From Syntrophobacterales bacterium (GTDB lineage Bacteria; Desulfobacterota; Syntrophorhabdia; Syntrophorhabdales; WCHB1-27): a DNA stretch of 7,757 nucleotides. Positions 1 through 4,834 of this stretch are shown piece after piece (the stretch's first letter is position 1; every line of letters starts with the position of its first letter). Location of the stretch: positions 1 to 7,757 of the forward strand of contig JADGQN010000224.1 in assembly GCA_017881765.1 (NCBI GenBank), written 5' to 3'. A model generated the notes under the pieces. It was not told the DNA's origin and ran no database searches. It saw nothing but the letters and a program-made list of their open reading frames with translations. The position numbers and the translations under genes are program-made.

Positions 1-184
1 AGAAACTGTGACATACGGTAATGGCTCGCACCGGCGATAAATAGATAGAGACTGGTCACCTGCAACAAGTACTTCGCGATTGCCACGGGGCCTTGCCAGC
101 GAAAAATAGGCGCCCCTCGTCACCAGTCAACCGCACTTATCAAATGTCAATATTTCACCAACGAACTGCTTACCCCTACCAAAA
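1..184. other. Left edge without a recognisable gene
   Basis: I see no convincing reading frame here. If attC 185-275 is genuine, this would be the 5' part of the next cassette downstream on the minus strand. It holds an imperfect inverted repeat (GACTGGTCAC at 50-59 against GTCACCAGTC at 119-128, 9 of 10 pairing) and the dispersed repeat at 140-163. It may be intergenic or the remnant of an insertion. Confidence 0.4.
140..163 (+). repeat. Dispersed 24-bp repeat, copy 1
   Basis: The repeat starts TCAAATGTCAATATTT and is identical over 24 bp to 3321-3344. The first 16 bp recur at 7239-7254, and a diverged copy (19 of 24) lies at 7186-7209. All four are in the same orientation. Read on the minus strand it contains TTGACA. 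Two copies sit beside the transposase at the right edge, so it may derive from an insertion-sequence end; that is inference. Confidence 0.8.
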
Positions 185-275
185 GTCTAACAAAAGTGGA
201 AAACTGAAGGGCGTCCCCAAAGTCCTTCCCTGAAACTCTACCCAAAGTCCTTCCCTGGGCGGTCGACCGTTACGC
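185..275 (-). other. attC site of the mazEF cassette, invaded by repeats
   Basis: Read on the minus strand, R'' is GCGTAAC (269-275) and R' is GTTAGAC (185-191), the latter a perfect GTTRRRY. The R'' box supplies the MazF stop codon. The inner L''/L' arms do not pair convincingly, because the space between holds two copies of a 17-bp repeat. The outer boxes are good and the inside is rearranged, so the site is probably damaged. Confidence 0.55.
216..257 (+). repeat. Tandem 17-bp repeat, two copies
   Basis: CCCAAAGTCCTTCCCTG occurs at 216-232 and again at 241-257, with a 25-bp period. It lies inside attC 185-275, between R'' and R'. It could be a palindromic or REP-like element that landed in the site, or a local duplication. 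Confidence 0.85.
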
Positions 276-605
276 GATGATCTCGTTCAGACCTTCAACT
301 ACCTGGATCATTTCTTCCTGAGACGCCTTTCCTATAAGCTTTCCGATTCTCTCCACGGAGAGGGTTCGGATTTGACTGATCTTCGCCCATGACTGTTTTG
401 GCAGATTGCCGGTTTTCAGCTCAAGCGTTAAAGGAAATCCTGCTTTTTGAGTTTGGCTTGTGATTGCAACGACTATGACAGTTCCTGACCGTTCATTAAA
501 GATATCGTGACTGAGGATTAAGACAGGGCGAAGGCCGGCCTGCTCTCGACCTCGCGTAGGGTTTAAGTCTGCCCATCGGATCTCTCCTCTCAGTATTCGG
601 GCCAT
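270..605 (-). CDS. MazF/PemK-type endoribonuclease toxin
   Basis: This 111-aa protein fits the MazF/PemK family, type II toxins that cleave mRNA at short sequences and are held inactive by a partner antitoxin. Visible family features are the N-terminal RGEIRWADLNPTRGREQAG stretch, the RPVLIL strand with Arg26, and the ITSQ turn with Thr49. Arg26 and Thr49 match the catalytic Arg/Thr pair known in MazF. Length is normal and all core strands are present, so it looks functional. The ATG at 605 overlaps the antitoxin end by 16 nt, implying translational coupling; a GAGG lies about 10 nt upstream. The TAA stop lies inside the attC R'' box (GCGTAAC), so the last codon and the recombination site share sequence. 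It is the second gene of the cassette and is probably expressed from the promoter before the antitoxin. Confidence 0.93.
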   Translation of the reverse strand: MARILRGEIRWADLNPTRGREQAGLRPVLILSHDIFNERSGTVIVVAITSQTQKAGFPLTLELKTGNLPKQSWAKISQIRTLSVERIGKLIGKASQEEMIQVVEGLNEIIA

Positions 606-832
606 CGGCTCACATCCTCGGTCAGTCCTTCCTCGGCCATTGCTTTCTCATCCACCCGGTCAAGCTTAGCACATTCGATCGCGAGTCGGCTTCGTTTCAG
701 TCGTAGCAGCTTTTCACTCACTGCTTCCTGGATGACCTGGCTGCGGTTCTGATAAACATGCCTCTTGACCAACCCATCTAATTCGCCAATGAATTCCTTA
801 TCCAGTGTAATTGCTATCTTTTCTTTAGCCAT
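590..832 (-). CDS. MazE-like ribbon-helix-helix antitoxin
   Basis: An 80-aa antitoxin partner of the downstream MazF. Residues about 1-45 form a ribbon-helix-helix DNA-binding domain: the strand KIAITLDKEFIGELD, then a helix with the NRSQVIQEAV motif typical of CopG/MetJ-type antitoxins. The acidic C-terminus (EKAMAEEGLTEDVSRWPEY) is the usual toxin-binding tail that wraps MazF. I chose the ATG at 832, not the upstream one at 862, because GGGAGGG lies about 8 nt before it, the family normally begins near MAKEKI, and 862 lies within the promoter -10 box. Its stop overlaps the start of the toxin gene. Ribbon-helix-helix antitoxins usually repress their own operon, and a palindrome overlaps the -10 box just upstream. 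The ribbon-helix-helix type, rather than an AbrB-type MazE fold, is usual for many chromosomal MazF partners. Confidence 0.9.
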   Translation of the reverse strand: MAKEKIAITLDKEFIGELDGLVKRHVYQNRSQVIQEAVSEKLLRLKRSRLAIECAKLDRVDEKAMAEEGLTEDVSRWPEY

Positions 833-850
833 TCTCGCGCCCTCCCGACA

Positions 851-890
851 ATAGTATGACATTATATCATACCATCAAGCATGCGAGCAA
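851..890 (-). promoter_or_regulatory. mazEF promoter with palindromic operator
   Basis: On the minus strand the -10 is a perfect TATAAT (861-866) and the -35 is TTGCTC (885-890), with 18-bp spacing. The -10 is the centre of an inverted repeat with arms GTATGA/TCATAC (854-859 and 867-872, 7-bp spacer), extendable by an outer AT/AT. This is the expected position for autorepression by the ribbon-helix-helix antitoxin. It lies between attC 909-964 and the gene, so the cassette carries its own promoter. Confidence 0.75.
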
Positions 891-908
891 TTACTCGGTC
901 GATTCTAT

Positions 909-964
909 GCGTAACGGTGAATTCACCGGGAGCGGTACGCGACCCTGTGGAACGCTGGTTCGCC
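909..964 (-). other. attC recombination site
   Basis: Read on the minus strand: R'' GGCGAAC (958-964), spacer CAGCG, L'' TTCCACAGGG, loop, L' CCCGGTGAA, then R' GTTACGC (909-915). The arms pair with one extra base in L'' and one mismatch. It lies 14 bp after the stop of the gene at 979-1314 and just before the mazEF promoter, where a cassette junction should be. Confidence 0.75.
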
Positions 965-978
965 TTGGTTCTTCATCA

Positions 979-1314
979 TCATTTCCAGTGGTGCCACCAG
1001 TTTCCTCCTGATTCTCTATCTACCGTCTGTTGCGACTCAAAACCGATATGCACTTCATCTCTTCCTGAAACCGGATACGCATGCTCAATGAGCAGGGTTC
1101 TCAATCGCCTTTCGAGATCGTTGTCATCCGACAGCCTCTTCTTCTCTTCGTCTGACTCAACGCAGATCCAATAAACCAAGTATTTCGGGTCAATGTCGTT
1201 TGCGCCGTAATGTGTTACCCAAAACTTCTCCTGTGCGTAACGGGCGACTAAATCCTTTATCGCACGCTCGATGCGCTCCGTCACTTCTTTGATGTTGGAC
1301 GCGTTCTGTTCCAT
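979..1314 (-). CDS. Conserved hypothetical protein, 111 aa
   Basis: I do not recognise a named family. It is a soluble, charged 111-aa protein with no signal peptide or membrane segment. The N-terminal third (SNIKEVTERIERAIKDLV) looks helical. The middle has the motif WVTHYGANDIDPKYLVYWIC, followed by a charged DEEKKRL...ERRLRTLLIEHAYP helix region. It ends with a strand and the tail QQTVDRESGGNWWHHWK, rich in aromatic residues. I start it at the ATG at 1314. An in-frame ATG at 1389 exists, but the extra 25 residues would be encoded by repeat sequence. No strong ribosome binding site is visible (GGGAGG is about 30 nt upstream), so the start is uncertain. An attC follows 14 bp after the stop, marking it as cassette cargo of unknown function. 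Small orphan proteins of this type are typical of integron arrays. Confidence 0.75.
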   Translation of the reverse strand: MEQNASNIKEVTERIERAIKDLVARYAQEKFWVTHYGANDIDPKYLVYWICVESDEEKKRLSDDNDLERRLRTLLIEHAYPVSGRDEVHIGFESQQTVDRESGGNWWHHWK

Positions 1315-1347
1315 ATTATGCCGAATGACCTGTTTGCCGCCGATCCT

Positions 1348-1383
1348 CCCACATTCCCGTAATGCACAATTAGAAACTACGTC
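1348..1383 (+). repeat. Direct repeat flanking the ATPase gene, left copy
   Basis: TCCCGTAATGCACAATTAGA begins a 23-bp stretch (1355-1377) identical to 2403-2425. One mismatch later the match resumes with ACGTC. Both copies have the same orientation and lie about 1048 bp apart, one on each side of the ATPase gene. The core CCCGTAATGCAC also occurs at 4281-4292. Confidence 0.85.
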
Positions 1384-1402
1384 TCCCACGTCCTACTTTT
1401 AC

Positions 1403-1424
1403 GGGGCCGTCAACGGCTGACCCC
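1403..1424. repeat. GC-rich inverted repeat after the ATPase gene
   Basis: GCCGT/ACGGC (1406-1417) forms a perfect short hairpin, flanked by GGG and CCC that could extend it with a small bulge. It lies 23 bp after the ATPase stop. No T-run follows on the minus strand, so a factor-independent terminator is not well supported. It may be a remnant of an attC or of a REP element. Confidence 0.4.
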
Positions 1425-1446
1425 TGTCCCTTTCTATCTATGTTTA

Positions 1447-2223
1447 TCAATCCTCCCCCTCATCTCGCGGCGTGTCAAAGAGATGCCTGAAGTACCTTTC
1501 CGGAGCATTTAGAAAGTCACGTGTCACGAGGTAATGCTCCGTTTCGCGGTACGCCGTCTTCTGGATGGCGTCGCCGTCGAGGCTGAAAAGGATGGCACCC
1601 GGGTAGCTGAGGATAATGGGTGAGTGAGTCGAGATGAGGAACTGGGCGTGGCCTGCTGTTTCGAGGTCGTGGATGATCTTGAGGAAAGAAAGCTGGCGTT
1701 GCGGTGAGAGCGCGGCTTCCGGTTCGTCCAGTATGTAGATTCCCTGCTCAAAACGGTTGGCGAAGAGCGCCATGAAGGATTCACCGTGCGATTGCTGGTG
1801 GAGCGAGCTGCCGCCGTATGCTCGCAGGTTTGACACTTCTTCGATATAGGAGGCGAAATTGTAGAAGCTTTCAGCTCGCATAAAGAAGCCTTCTGTCACC
1901 TTCGGCAGCCACGATAGACGCAACGCCTGCGCAAGATCGGAACGGTCGGCAAACGTCGCGCGATGATGATCACGATTGCCACCCTCTGGATTGAACCCGC
2001 AGCACTCAGCTAGGGCTTCGAGCAGTGTGGATTTACCGCTACCATTTTCACCGACGAAGAACGTGACGGTTGTCTGGAATGATAGATCAATCCCGTCAGA
2101 GAAGGCGCGGATATTGAATGGGTATCGGGTCCGATCGAACTTTTCCGGCAGGCTGACCACACGACGCAGGAACGGGGCGCCAGTTGCGGCTACAGCTGGA
2201 GTGACCTTCTGTCTCCGCTTCAT
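1447..2223 (-). CDS. Predicted P-loop ATPase (AAA/ABC-like, COG3910 type)
   Basis: A 258-aa stand-alone ATPase. Walker A is GENGSGKST (58-66). An ABC-type signature-like SHGES (145-149) precedes Walker B YILDEPE (about 163-169), and an H-loop STH lies at 198-200. The order and the FNPEGG segment resemble the predicted ATPase family COG3910, related to RecF/SMC-like and ABC ATPases. There is no membrane segment, so it is cytosolic. Its partner and substrate are unknown, and such proteins are sometimes linked to phage defence or DNA metabolism. I start at ATG 2223, with GGGGG about 9 nt upstream; an in-frame GTG at 2253 has AGGAGG only 2 nt before it, too close for normal initiation. It is the largest gene here, and both sides carry direct repeats rather than clean attC sites. 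Confidence 0.85.
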   Translation of the reverse strand: MKRRQKVTPAVAATGAPFLRRVVSLPEKFDRTRYPFNIRAFSDGIDLSFQTTVTFFVGENGSGKSTLLEALAECCGFNPEGGNRDHHRATFADRSDLAQALRLSWLPKVTEGFFMRAESFYNFASYIEEVSNLRAYGGSSLHQQSHGESFMALFANRFEQGIYILDEPEAALSPQRQLSFLKIIHDLETAGHAQFLISTHSPIILSYPGAILFSLDGDAIQKTAYRETEHYLVTRDFLNAPERYFRHLFDTPRDEGED

Positions 2224-2289
2224 TCTCTCATGCCCCCTTTCCCCATTGTGCACTTCCTCCTATCGTTAGTGGAGAGTGTCCACTTAGGG

Positions 2290-2324
2290 GGTGGAAGTAC
2301 GCGATCCGCTGCGGGCCATTGGGC
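2290..2324 (-). other. Degenerate half attC site
   Basis: On the minus strand GCCCAAT (2318-2324, one base off GCCCAAC) is followed by GGCCCGCAGCGG and ATCGCG. This resembles the R''-L'' half of attC 6527-6583 (GCCCAAC, then GCAGCGG and ATCGC). The L'-R' half is not recognisable. It would be the 5' border of the ATPase cassette. Weak evidence. Confidence 0.35.
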
Positions 2325-2366
2325 GAACTTCTTCTTTCAATCTCGCAGTCTTGGCCTGAGCCTCAG

Positions 2367-2431
2367 TCGGGAAGTTGATAATTCAGTGCGCCCTCACCCC
2401 ACTCCCGTAATGCACAATTAGAAACAACGTC
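2367..2431 (+). repeat. Direct repeat flanking the ATPase gene, right copy
   Basis: 2403-2425 is identical to 1355-1377. The left part (2367-2415) also aligns with 4237-4292: both have TCGG near the start, ATAATTCA, CCCTCAC, and end in CACTCCCGTAATGCAC. The element is therefore larger than the 23-bp match and occurs at three places, always in the same orientation. Its origin is unknown. Confidence 0.75.
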
Positions 2432-2454
2432 GCGGCTACAACACATTCCTTCCT

Positions 2455-2736
2455 TTACTGCTTGATCTTCAGTTTGAAATCGGCCCGTTCTTTTTCCAGT
2501 TTCTGCAGTAACTTGACCGCCCGATCAAAATCCTTGCCCATAGATTTCTTTGAATCATCAGCGTACTTCCACTCGATCTCGAACGAGCCTTCGACGTCAG
2601 TGGATAGGACATCCCATAGTGCGTCAAGATTGCGACCGAAGTGCTCCGGCAGAGCGAGCCGGATCGAGAGCTGGTCGTAAAGATCATCGAGCGAACCTAT
2701 CGTCCTCCCGTTCAACCTGCATCGTTTTACCGGCAT
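2455..2736 (-). CDS. Barstar-like ribonuclease inhibitor
   Basis: A 93-aa cytosolic protein of the barstar family, which binds barnase-type RNases tightly and blocks the active site. The diagnostic stretch LALPEHFGRNLDALWDVL matches the barstar inhibitory helix. Asp38 and Asp42 correspond to barstar Asp35 and Asp39, which contact the RNase active site. A Trp-containing strand (FEIEWKYADDSKKS) and a C-terminal helix and strand complete the usual fold. The ATG at 2736 overlaps the barnase gene end by 10 nt and has GGAGG 7 nt upstream, so the two are co-transcribed and probably translationally coupled. The role is to protect the producer from any RNase that stays or folds in the cytoplasm. No clear attC follows the stop; a repeat element starts about 24 bp downstream. 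Confidence 0.93.
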   Translation of the reverse strand: MPVKRCRLNGRTIGSLDDLYDQLSIRLALPEHFGRNLDALWDVLSTDVEGSFEIEWKYADDSKKSMGKDFDRAVKLLQKLEKERADFKLKIKQ

Positions 2737-3194
2737 GCCGGCACCTCCACGAAGGTCTTGTAATGATCCACGGTCACAAAGCGCCGCCCATCCTGGGAAA
2801 AGACAATGCGTTTTCCGCCACGGAGTCCACCCTTGTAGTCAAGGTCTGCCTCGCGCCATTTTCTGTCGGGCAGCCGGCCCTCCAGATTATTAAACCGATC
2901 GCCGCCAATGCTTGAACCCCGGAGTGCGCTCACTGACCATAGGTCCTTTCCGGGTTTCCATCCCCGTGATCGGGCCTCGCGCTTGCCCACAAACTTGGGC
3001 GGAAGTCTCTTGTTGTTCGTGCTGTCCAGGCTGCGGAGGATCTCGATCAGTTCCTGCTGGTCGATCTTGGGTGAGAGCCGGACATTGATTGCATGGACGA
3101 CGTTCTCACAGGATTCAGCATGCGCCTGCGTAAGAAGGAGAAGGCTTACTAAAAGGAGAAGAATACCTGATGTGATTATTCGCCTTTGTATCAT
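2727..3194 (-). CDS. Secreted barnase-like guanyl-type ribonuclease
   Basis: A 155-aa protein with an N-terminal signal peptide (basic IQRR, hydrophobic 7-22, AHA cleavage motif after residue 26), a helical linker, and a barnase domain from about residue 64. The domain matches barnase through LPPKFVGKREARSRGW, SIGGDRFNNLEGRLP, WREADLDY and DHYKTF. Catalytic residues are present: Glu115, Arg125, Arg129 and His144, matching barnase Glu73, Arg83, Arg87 and His102, so it should be an active RNA-cleaving enzyme outside the cytoplasm. Cys29 and Cys154 near the mature ends could form a disulphide; that is inference. The ATG at 3194 has GGAG about 9 nt upstream. The cassette border is only 23-29 nt upstream, so it may depend on transcription from the preceding cassette. 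Its inhibitor gene overlaps the 3' end. Likely roles are RNA scavenging, attack on rivals or an addiction-like pair. Confidence 0.93.
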   Translation of the reverse strand: MIQRRIITSGILLLLVSLLLLTQAHAESCENVVHAINVRLSPKIDQQELIEILRSLDSTNNKRLPPKFVGKREARSRGWKPGKDLWSVSALRGSSIGGDRFNNLEGRLPDRKWREADLDYKGGLRGGKRIVFSQDGRRFVTVDHYKTFVEVPACR

Positions 3195-3216
3195 TTGAGC
3201 TTCTCCGTTTGATTTT

Positions 3217-3290
3217 ATGCAACGCGGGCATCACCGGGAGACCGGCTTTATTGGCGGAGGTACGAGGTCCGCTGTAATGTTTAGTTACGG
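3217..3290 (-). other. attC recombination site upstream of barnase
   Basis: On the minus strand: R'' CCGTAAC (3284-3290), spacer TAAAC, L'' ATTACAGCGGACC, a 22-nt loop, L' GGTCTCCCGGTGAT, then R' GTTGCAT (3217-3223). ATTAC pairs with GTGAT through one wobble, and GACC pairs with GGTC; two extra bases lie in L''. The boxes are imperfect but in position: R' is 23 nt before the barnase start codon. Confidence 0.55.
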
Positions 3291-3294
3291 CTCG

Positions 3295-3324
3295 TTTGTA
3301 AGTCAAGTGCGCCACCTTTGTCAA
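3295..3324 (-). promoter_or_regulatory. Possible promoter reading into the barnase cassette
   Basis: On the minus strand a perfect -35 TTGACA (3319-3324) is followed after 18 bp by TACAAA (3295-3300), matching four of six -10 positions. Transcription would start just before attC 3217-3290 and enter the barnase gene, which has little room for a promoter of its own. The -10 is weak. Confidence 0.35.
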
Positions 3325-3344
3325 ATGTCAATATTTCACCAACG
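3321..3344 (+). repeat. Dispersed 24-bp repeat, copy 2
   Basis: Identical over 24 bp to 140-163. To the left both copies share a looser match beginning with AGTCAA. It lies inside the gene-less cassette, and its minus strand carries the TTGACA of the proposed promoter plus a second TTGACA. Confidence 0.85.
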
Positions 3345-3393
3345 TCCCATAGGCCTCCCCAGGTGGCTCTTTCGGCGATCCGTCGGCGTCATC

Positions 3394-3459
3394 CCATAAC
3401 CCCTGGGTCAGCCACGAGGCTGCCGCTTGGCCGAGTTAGCTTGCACACATTAGCTATGC
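3394..3459 (-). other. attC site of the brnTA cassette
   Basis: On the minus strand: R'' GCATAGC (3453-3459), spacer TAATG, L'' TGTGCAAGCTAACTCGGCC, loop, L' GCCTCGTGGCTGACC, spacer CAGGG, R' GTTATGG (3394-3400). The arms are close relatives of those in attC 7079-7143 and 6014-6075. The BrnA stop codon TAG lies inside R''. Confidence 0.75.
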
Positions 3460-3693
3460 GGTCTTTTCATAATGTGAGGCATACCAGTCAATGACCTGCC
3501 TTATCATCTTTTGGTAAGAAGTGTTATGCTTCTTGGCCTCTTTCTTGAAGAAGCTAACGCTCGATTTCTTCAGCGAGATGGTGACTTTCACGTTATCTTC
3601 CTTCAATACGAGCTGATCCGGTGGCGGAAGAAAATCCCTCACGACTCTCAGGTCTCCCATTGGTTCTTCACTGTACTTTATTTTGGTCTTCAT
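3454..3693 (-). CDS. BrnA-type antitoxin
   Basis: A 79-aa antitoxin encoded directly after its toxin. The C-terminal half is a ribbon-helix-helix domain: the strand VKVTISLKKSSVSFFKKEAK, then a helix with NTSYQKMIRQVIDWY. This matches the BrnA/CopG pattern, in which a strand with alternating residues and a helix before YQ contact the operator. The N-terminal part (MKTKIKYSEEPMGDLRVVRDFLPPPDQLV) resembles the BrnA segment that binds the BrnT toxin. The ATG at 3693 overlaps the toxin end by 26 nt and has GGAAGG before it. BrnA normally neutralises BrnT and represses the operon. The stop codon is TAG within the attC R'' box, where other cassettes here have TAA. Confidence 0.88.
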   Translation of the reverse strand: MKTKIKYSEEPMGDLRVVRDFLPPPDQLVLKEDNVKVTISLKKSSVSFFKKEAKKHNTSYQKMIRQVIDWYASHYEKTA

Positions 3694-3961
3694 AGATCTT
3701 CCTTCCTTTTCTCCAATATCCTGCGCCGTAGATGCGAATCACGCTACTTCGGTATGTAAACCTGACGGTCATGATGCCGTCATCAACGCGTCCGATACAG
3801 TAGTATCTGTCCTCTTCGGAACTGTGAGCCATATCTTCGGCGATGACACGGTGAGGGTCGAGAAACGCTCGTTGCGCTGTGGCAAACGAAACATGATGTT
3901 TCGCCTGGTTCTCTCTGTCTTTCTCCTCGTCCCACTCAAAAGAGGTTTTCCTCACAGACAT
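3668..3961 (-). CDS. BrnT-type ribonuclease toxin
   Basis: A 97-aa protein of the BrnT family, type II toxins with a RelE-like fold that inhibit translation by RNA cleavage. The N-terminal FEWDEEKDRENQAKHHVSF is the family signature (FEWD-K...N--KH-VSF), followed by FLDPHRVIAED, the strand RYYCIGRVDDGIMTVRFTYR, and a C-terminal IRIYGAGYWRKGRKIYE. Length is usual. The toxin-first order with an overlapping antitoxin is typical of brnTA. The ATG at 3961 has no Shine-Dalgarno sequence. A -10-like TATAGT directly abuts it, so either the message is leaderless from an unseen site or translation starts at GTG codon 3. Apart from the start it looks intact. Confidence 0.9.
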   Translation of the reverse strand: MSVRKTSFEWDEEKDRENQAKHHVSFATAQRAFLDPHRVIAEDMAHSSEEDRYYCIGRVDDGIMTVRFTYRSSVIRIYGAGYWRKGRKIYEDQNKVQ

Positions 3962-3991
3962 ACTATATCAGACGCTCAGGCCAGAAGGCAA
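3962..3991 (-). promoter_or_regulatory. Possible brnT promoter
   Basis: On the minus strand TTGCCT (3986-3991) and TATAGT (3962-3967) are 18 bp apart. The -10 touches the annotated ATG, which would put the start of transcription inside the first codons. Either this is not the promoter or initiation is at the third codon (GTG). Confidence 0.35.
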
Positions 3992-4033
3992 TACATAAGT
4001 ATGGCTAATAATATGGGTTCATTCGCATCTTTC

Positions 4034-4083
4034 GCATAAGGCCATGATCAGCTGCGAGTGTAACGAGTCGGCTGCATCGATTT
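4034..4083 (-). other. Left part (L''-L'-R') of a split attC
   Basis: On the minus strand, after a spacer AAATC (4079-4083), come L'' GATGCAGC, CGACTCG, loop, CTCGC, L' AGCTGATC, spacer ATGGC and R' CTTATGC (4034-4040, GTTATGC with one change). The arms pair with one extra G in L'', as in the other sites. The R'' box is missing here: the sequence switches at 4084 to the structured RNA. Its counterpart GCATAAC is at 4840-4846. Confidence 0.7.
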
Positions 4084-4250
4084 GTGTACCTCCCGGCACG
4101 GCGTGAACTTATGGGGTGCAAGTCCCTTGTGCGAGAACCAAGGGTGTCCGCTCATATAAAGGGATGCTACCAAAAGTACGAGCCAAAGGCGCGGACGTAT
4201 CCGTGGGGATGGGTCCGAAGCCAACAGTGTGGGCTTTCGGTAATTTCATA
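4084..4250 (+). ncRNA. Structured RNA, possible group II intron 5' remnant
   Basis: The segment starts GTGTAC, close to the GTGYG start of bacterial group II introns. It contains a domain-I-like GGGGTGCAAGTCCC hairpin, a CCTTG/CAAGG hairpin (4125-4143), a long-range GTCCGC/GCGGAC helix (4146-4151 with 4191-4196) and CCGAAGCC/GGCTTTCGG (4215-4239). It begins 5 nt after the attC hairpin and runs against the cassette direction, as expected for group IIC-attC introns. No reverse transcriptase and no domain V are seen, so it would be truncated. The alternative is the non-coding guide (bridge) RNA end of an IS110 element, since an IS110 transposase fragment follows. Confidence 0.45.
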
Positions 4251-4292
4251 ATTCAATGAATGTCCCTCACTCCCCCCACTCCCGTAATGCAC
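4237..4292 (+). repeat. Third copy of the CCCGTAATGCAC repeat
   Basis: Aligns with 2367-2415: TCGG near the start, ATAATTCA, CCCTCACTCC and CACTCCCGTAATGCAC. After CAC the two copies diverge. It joins the RNA-like segment to the transposase fragment and may mark a rearrangement point. Confidence 0.6.
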
Positions 4293-4390
4293 CTTACGGT
4301 GGTCTTCACATTCTTCTTCCTCGTCTTCATGTTTACCGCGAGTTCACCGGGAGACAGATTTCCGGATGATTCGCTGGAACGCATGGTTGA

Positions 4391-4744
4391 GTCACTCGGT
4401 ACGGTGACTTCGCCGGCTGGAGAATGCTCATGCGCTCGGCGGGCCTCAATATCCGCATGCGGCAAAGCGGCAGGTACCAGGGCCAGAACAAAATCAGTAA
4501 AAAGGGGAGGCCCTTGCTCCGGAAGGTGCTGCAGCACATCGTGCTTCCTCTGGTCAGAGAGAAATGCCTGTACGGGTTATACTACGCCCGAAAGAAAGAG
4601 CAGGAGAAGATGCCCGGCAACAAGGCCATGACCTGTGTCTCGCGCCATTTCTTGAAGAAGTTCCAGGGCTGGTATAGGTCGGGGGAAGCGCTTAATCGGG
4701 AGCGGTTCTTCTGCTGCGAAACGCAATACCAGAACGTGGCATAA
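4391..4744 (+). pseudogene. IS110-family transposase, C-terminal fragment
   Basis: About 118 codons in frame after a stop at 4388. The fragment carries AGLNIRMRQSGRYQGQNKIS and KKGRPLLRKVL, the conserved C-terminal (Transposase_20-type) region of IS116/IS110/IS902 recombinases. The RuvC-like N-terminal catalytic domain (DEDD) is absent, so the protein cannot be active. It is the only clear coding fragment on the plus strand, running against all cassette genes. Its stop TAA falls within GCATAAC (4739-4745), which looks like an attC box but lacks pairing arms. The 90 bp after it may be the right end of the element. The upstream boundary is unclear, because the open frame simply starts after a stop codon. 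Confidence 0.75.
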
Positions 4745-4834
4745 CGATAGAGCAGAAGTCCGGTGAATCCCGGCTCGATCGACATCGAAGAGCTGCCTGG
4801 GGAGAAGACTTGACTTCATTCACCTAAAGGTAAT

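Larger units (their letters stand above)
3291..3399 (-). other. Short gene-less cassette
   Basis: Between attC 3217-3290 and attC 3394-3459 I see no plausible gene, only about 110 bp with the 24-bp repeat (3321-3344) and a possible promoter. Gene-less cassettes are known in large integrons. This one could supply transcription to the barnase cassette; that is inference. Confidence 0.45.
4084..4834 (+). mobile_element. Composite insertion inside an attC site
   Basis: This stretch separates the R'' box plus spacer (4835-4846) from the L''-L'-R' part (4034-4083) of one attC. It is bordered by GATTT on the left and GATTC on the right. Contents in order: a structured RNA-like segment, a repeat shared with 2367-2415, about 100 bp without a gene, a C-terminal IS110-family transposase fragment, and about 90 bp of tail. 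Group IIC-attC introns and IS1111-attC (IS110 family) elements are both known to target attC sites. Either could have started the insertion, followed by deletion or nesting. Confidence 0.6.

Noticed and set aside
881..1174. Open plus-strand frame of 97 codons over the attC and the 111-aa gene.
   Set aside because: It is antisense to a better-supported gene and crosses an attC site; composition is unlike a protein family I know.
1403..1424. Factor-independent terminator after the ATPase gene.
   Set aside because: A hairpin is present but no T-run follows on the minus strand.
1524..1784. Second minus-strand frame within the ATPase gene.
   Set aside because: Ser/Arg/Thr-rich shadow of the ATPase frame with no domain.
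2325..2390. Minus-strand fragment reading FPTEAQAKTARLKEEVRP, possibly the 3' end of a lost cassette gene.
   Set aside because: Only about 20 residues, no start and no recognised family; too short to call although it leads into the degenerate attC as a gene end would.
4253..4537. Minus-strand frame antisense to the transposase fragment.
   Set aside because: No recognisable motif, and the plus strand there encodes clear IS110 transposase sequence.
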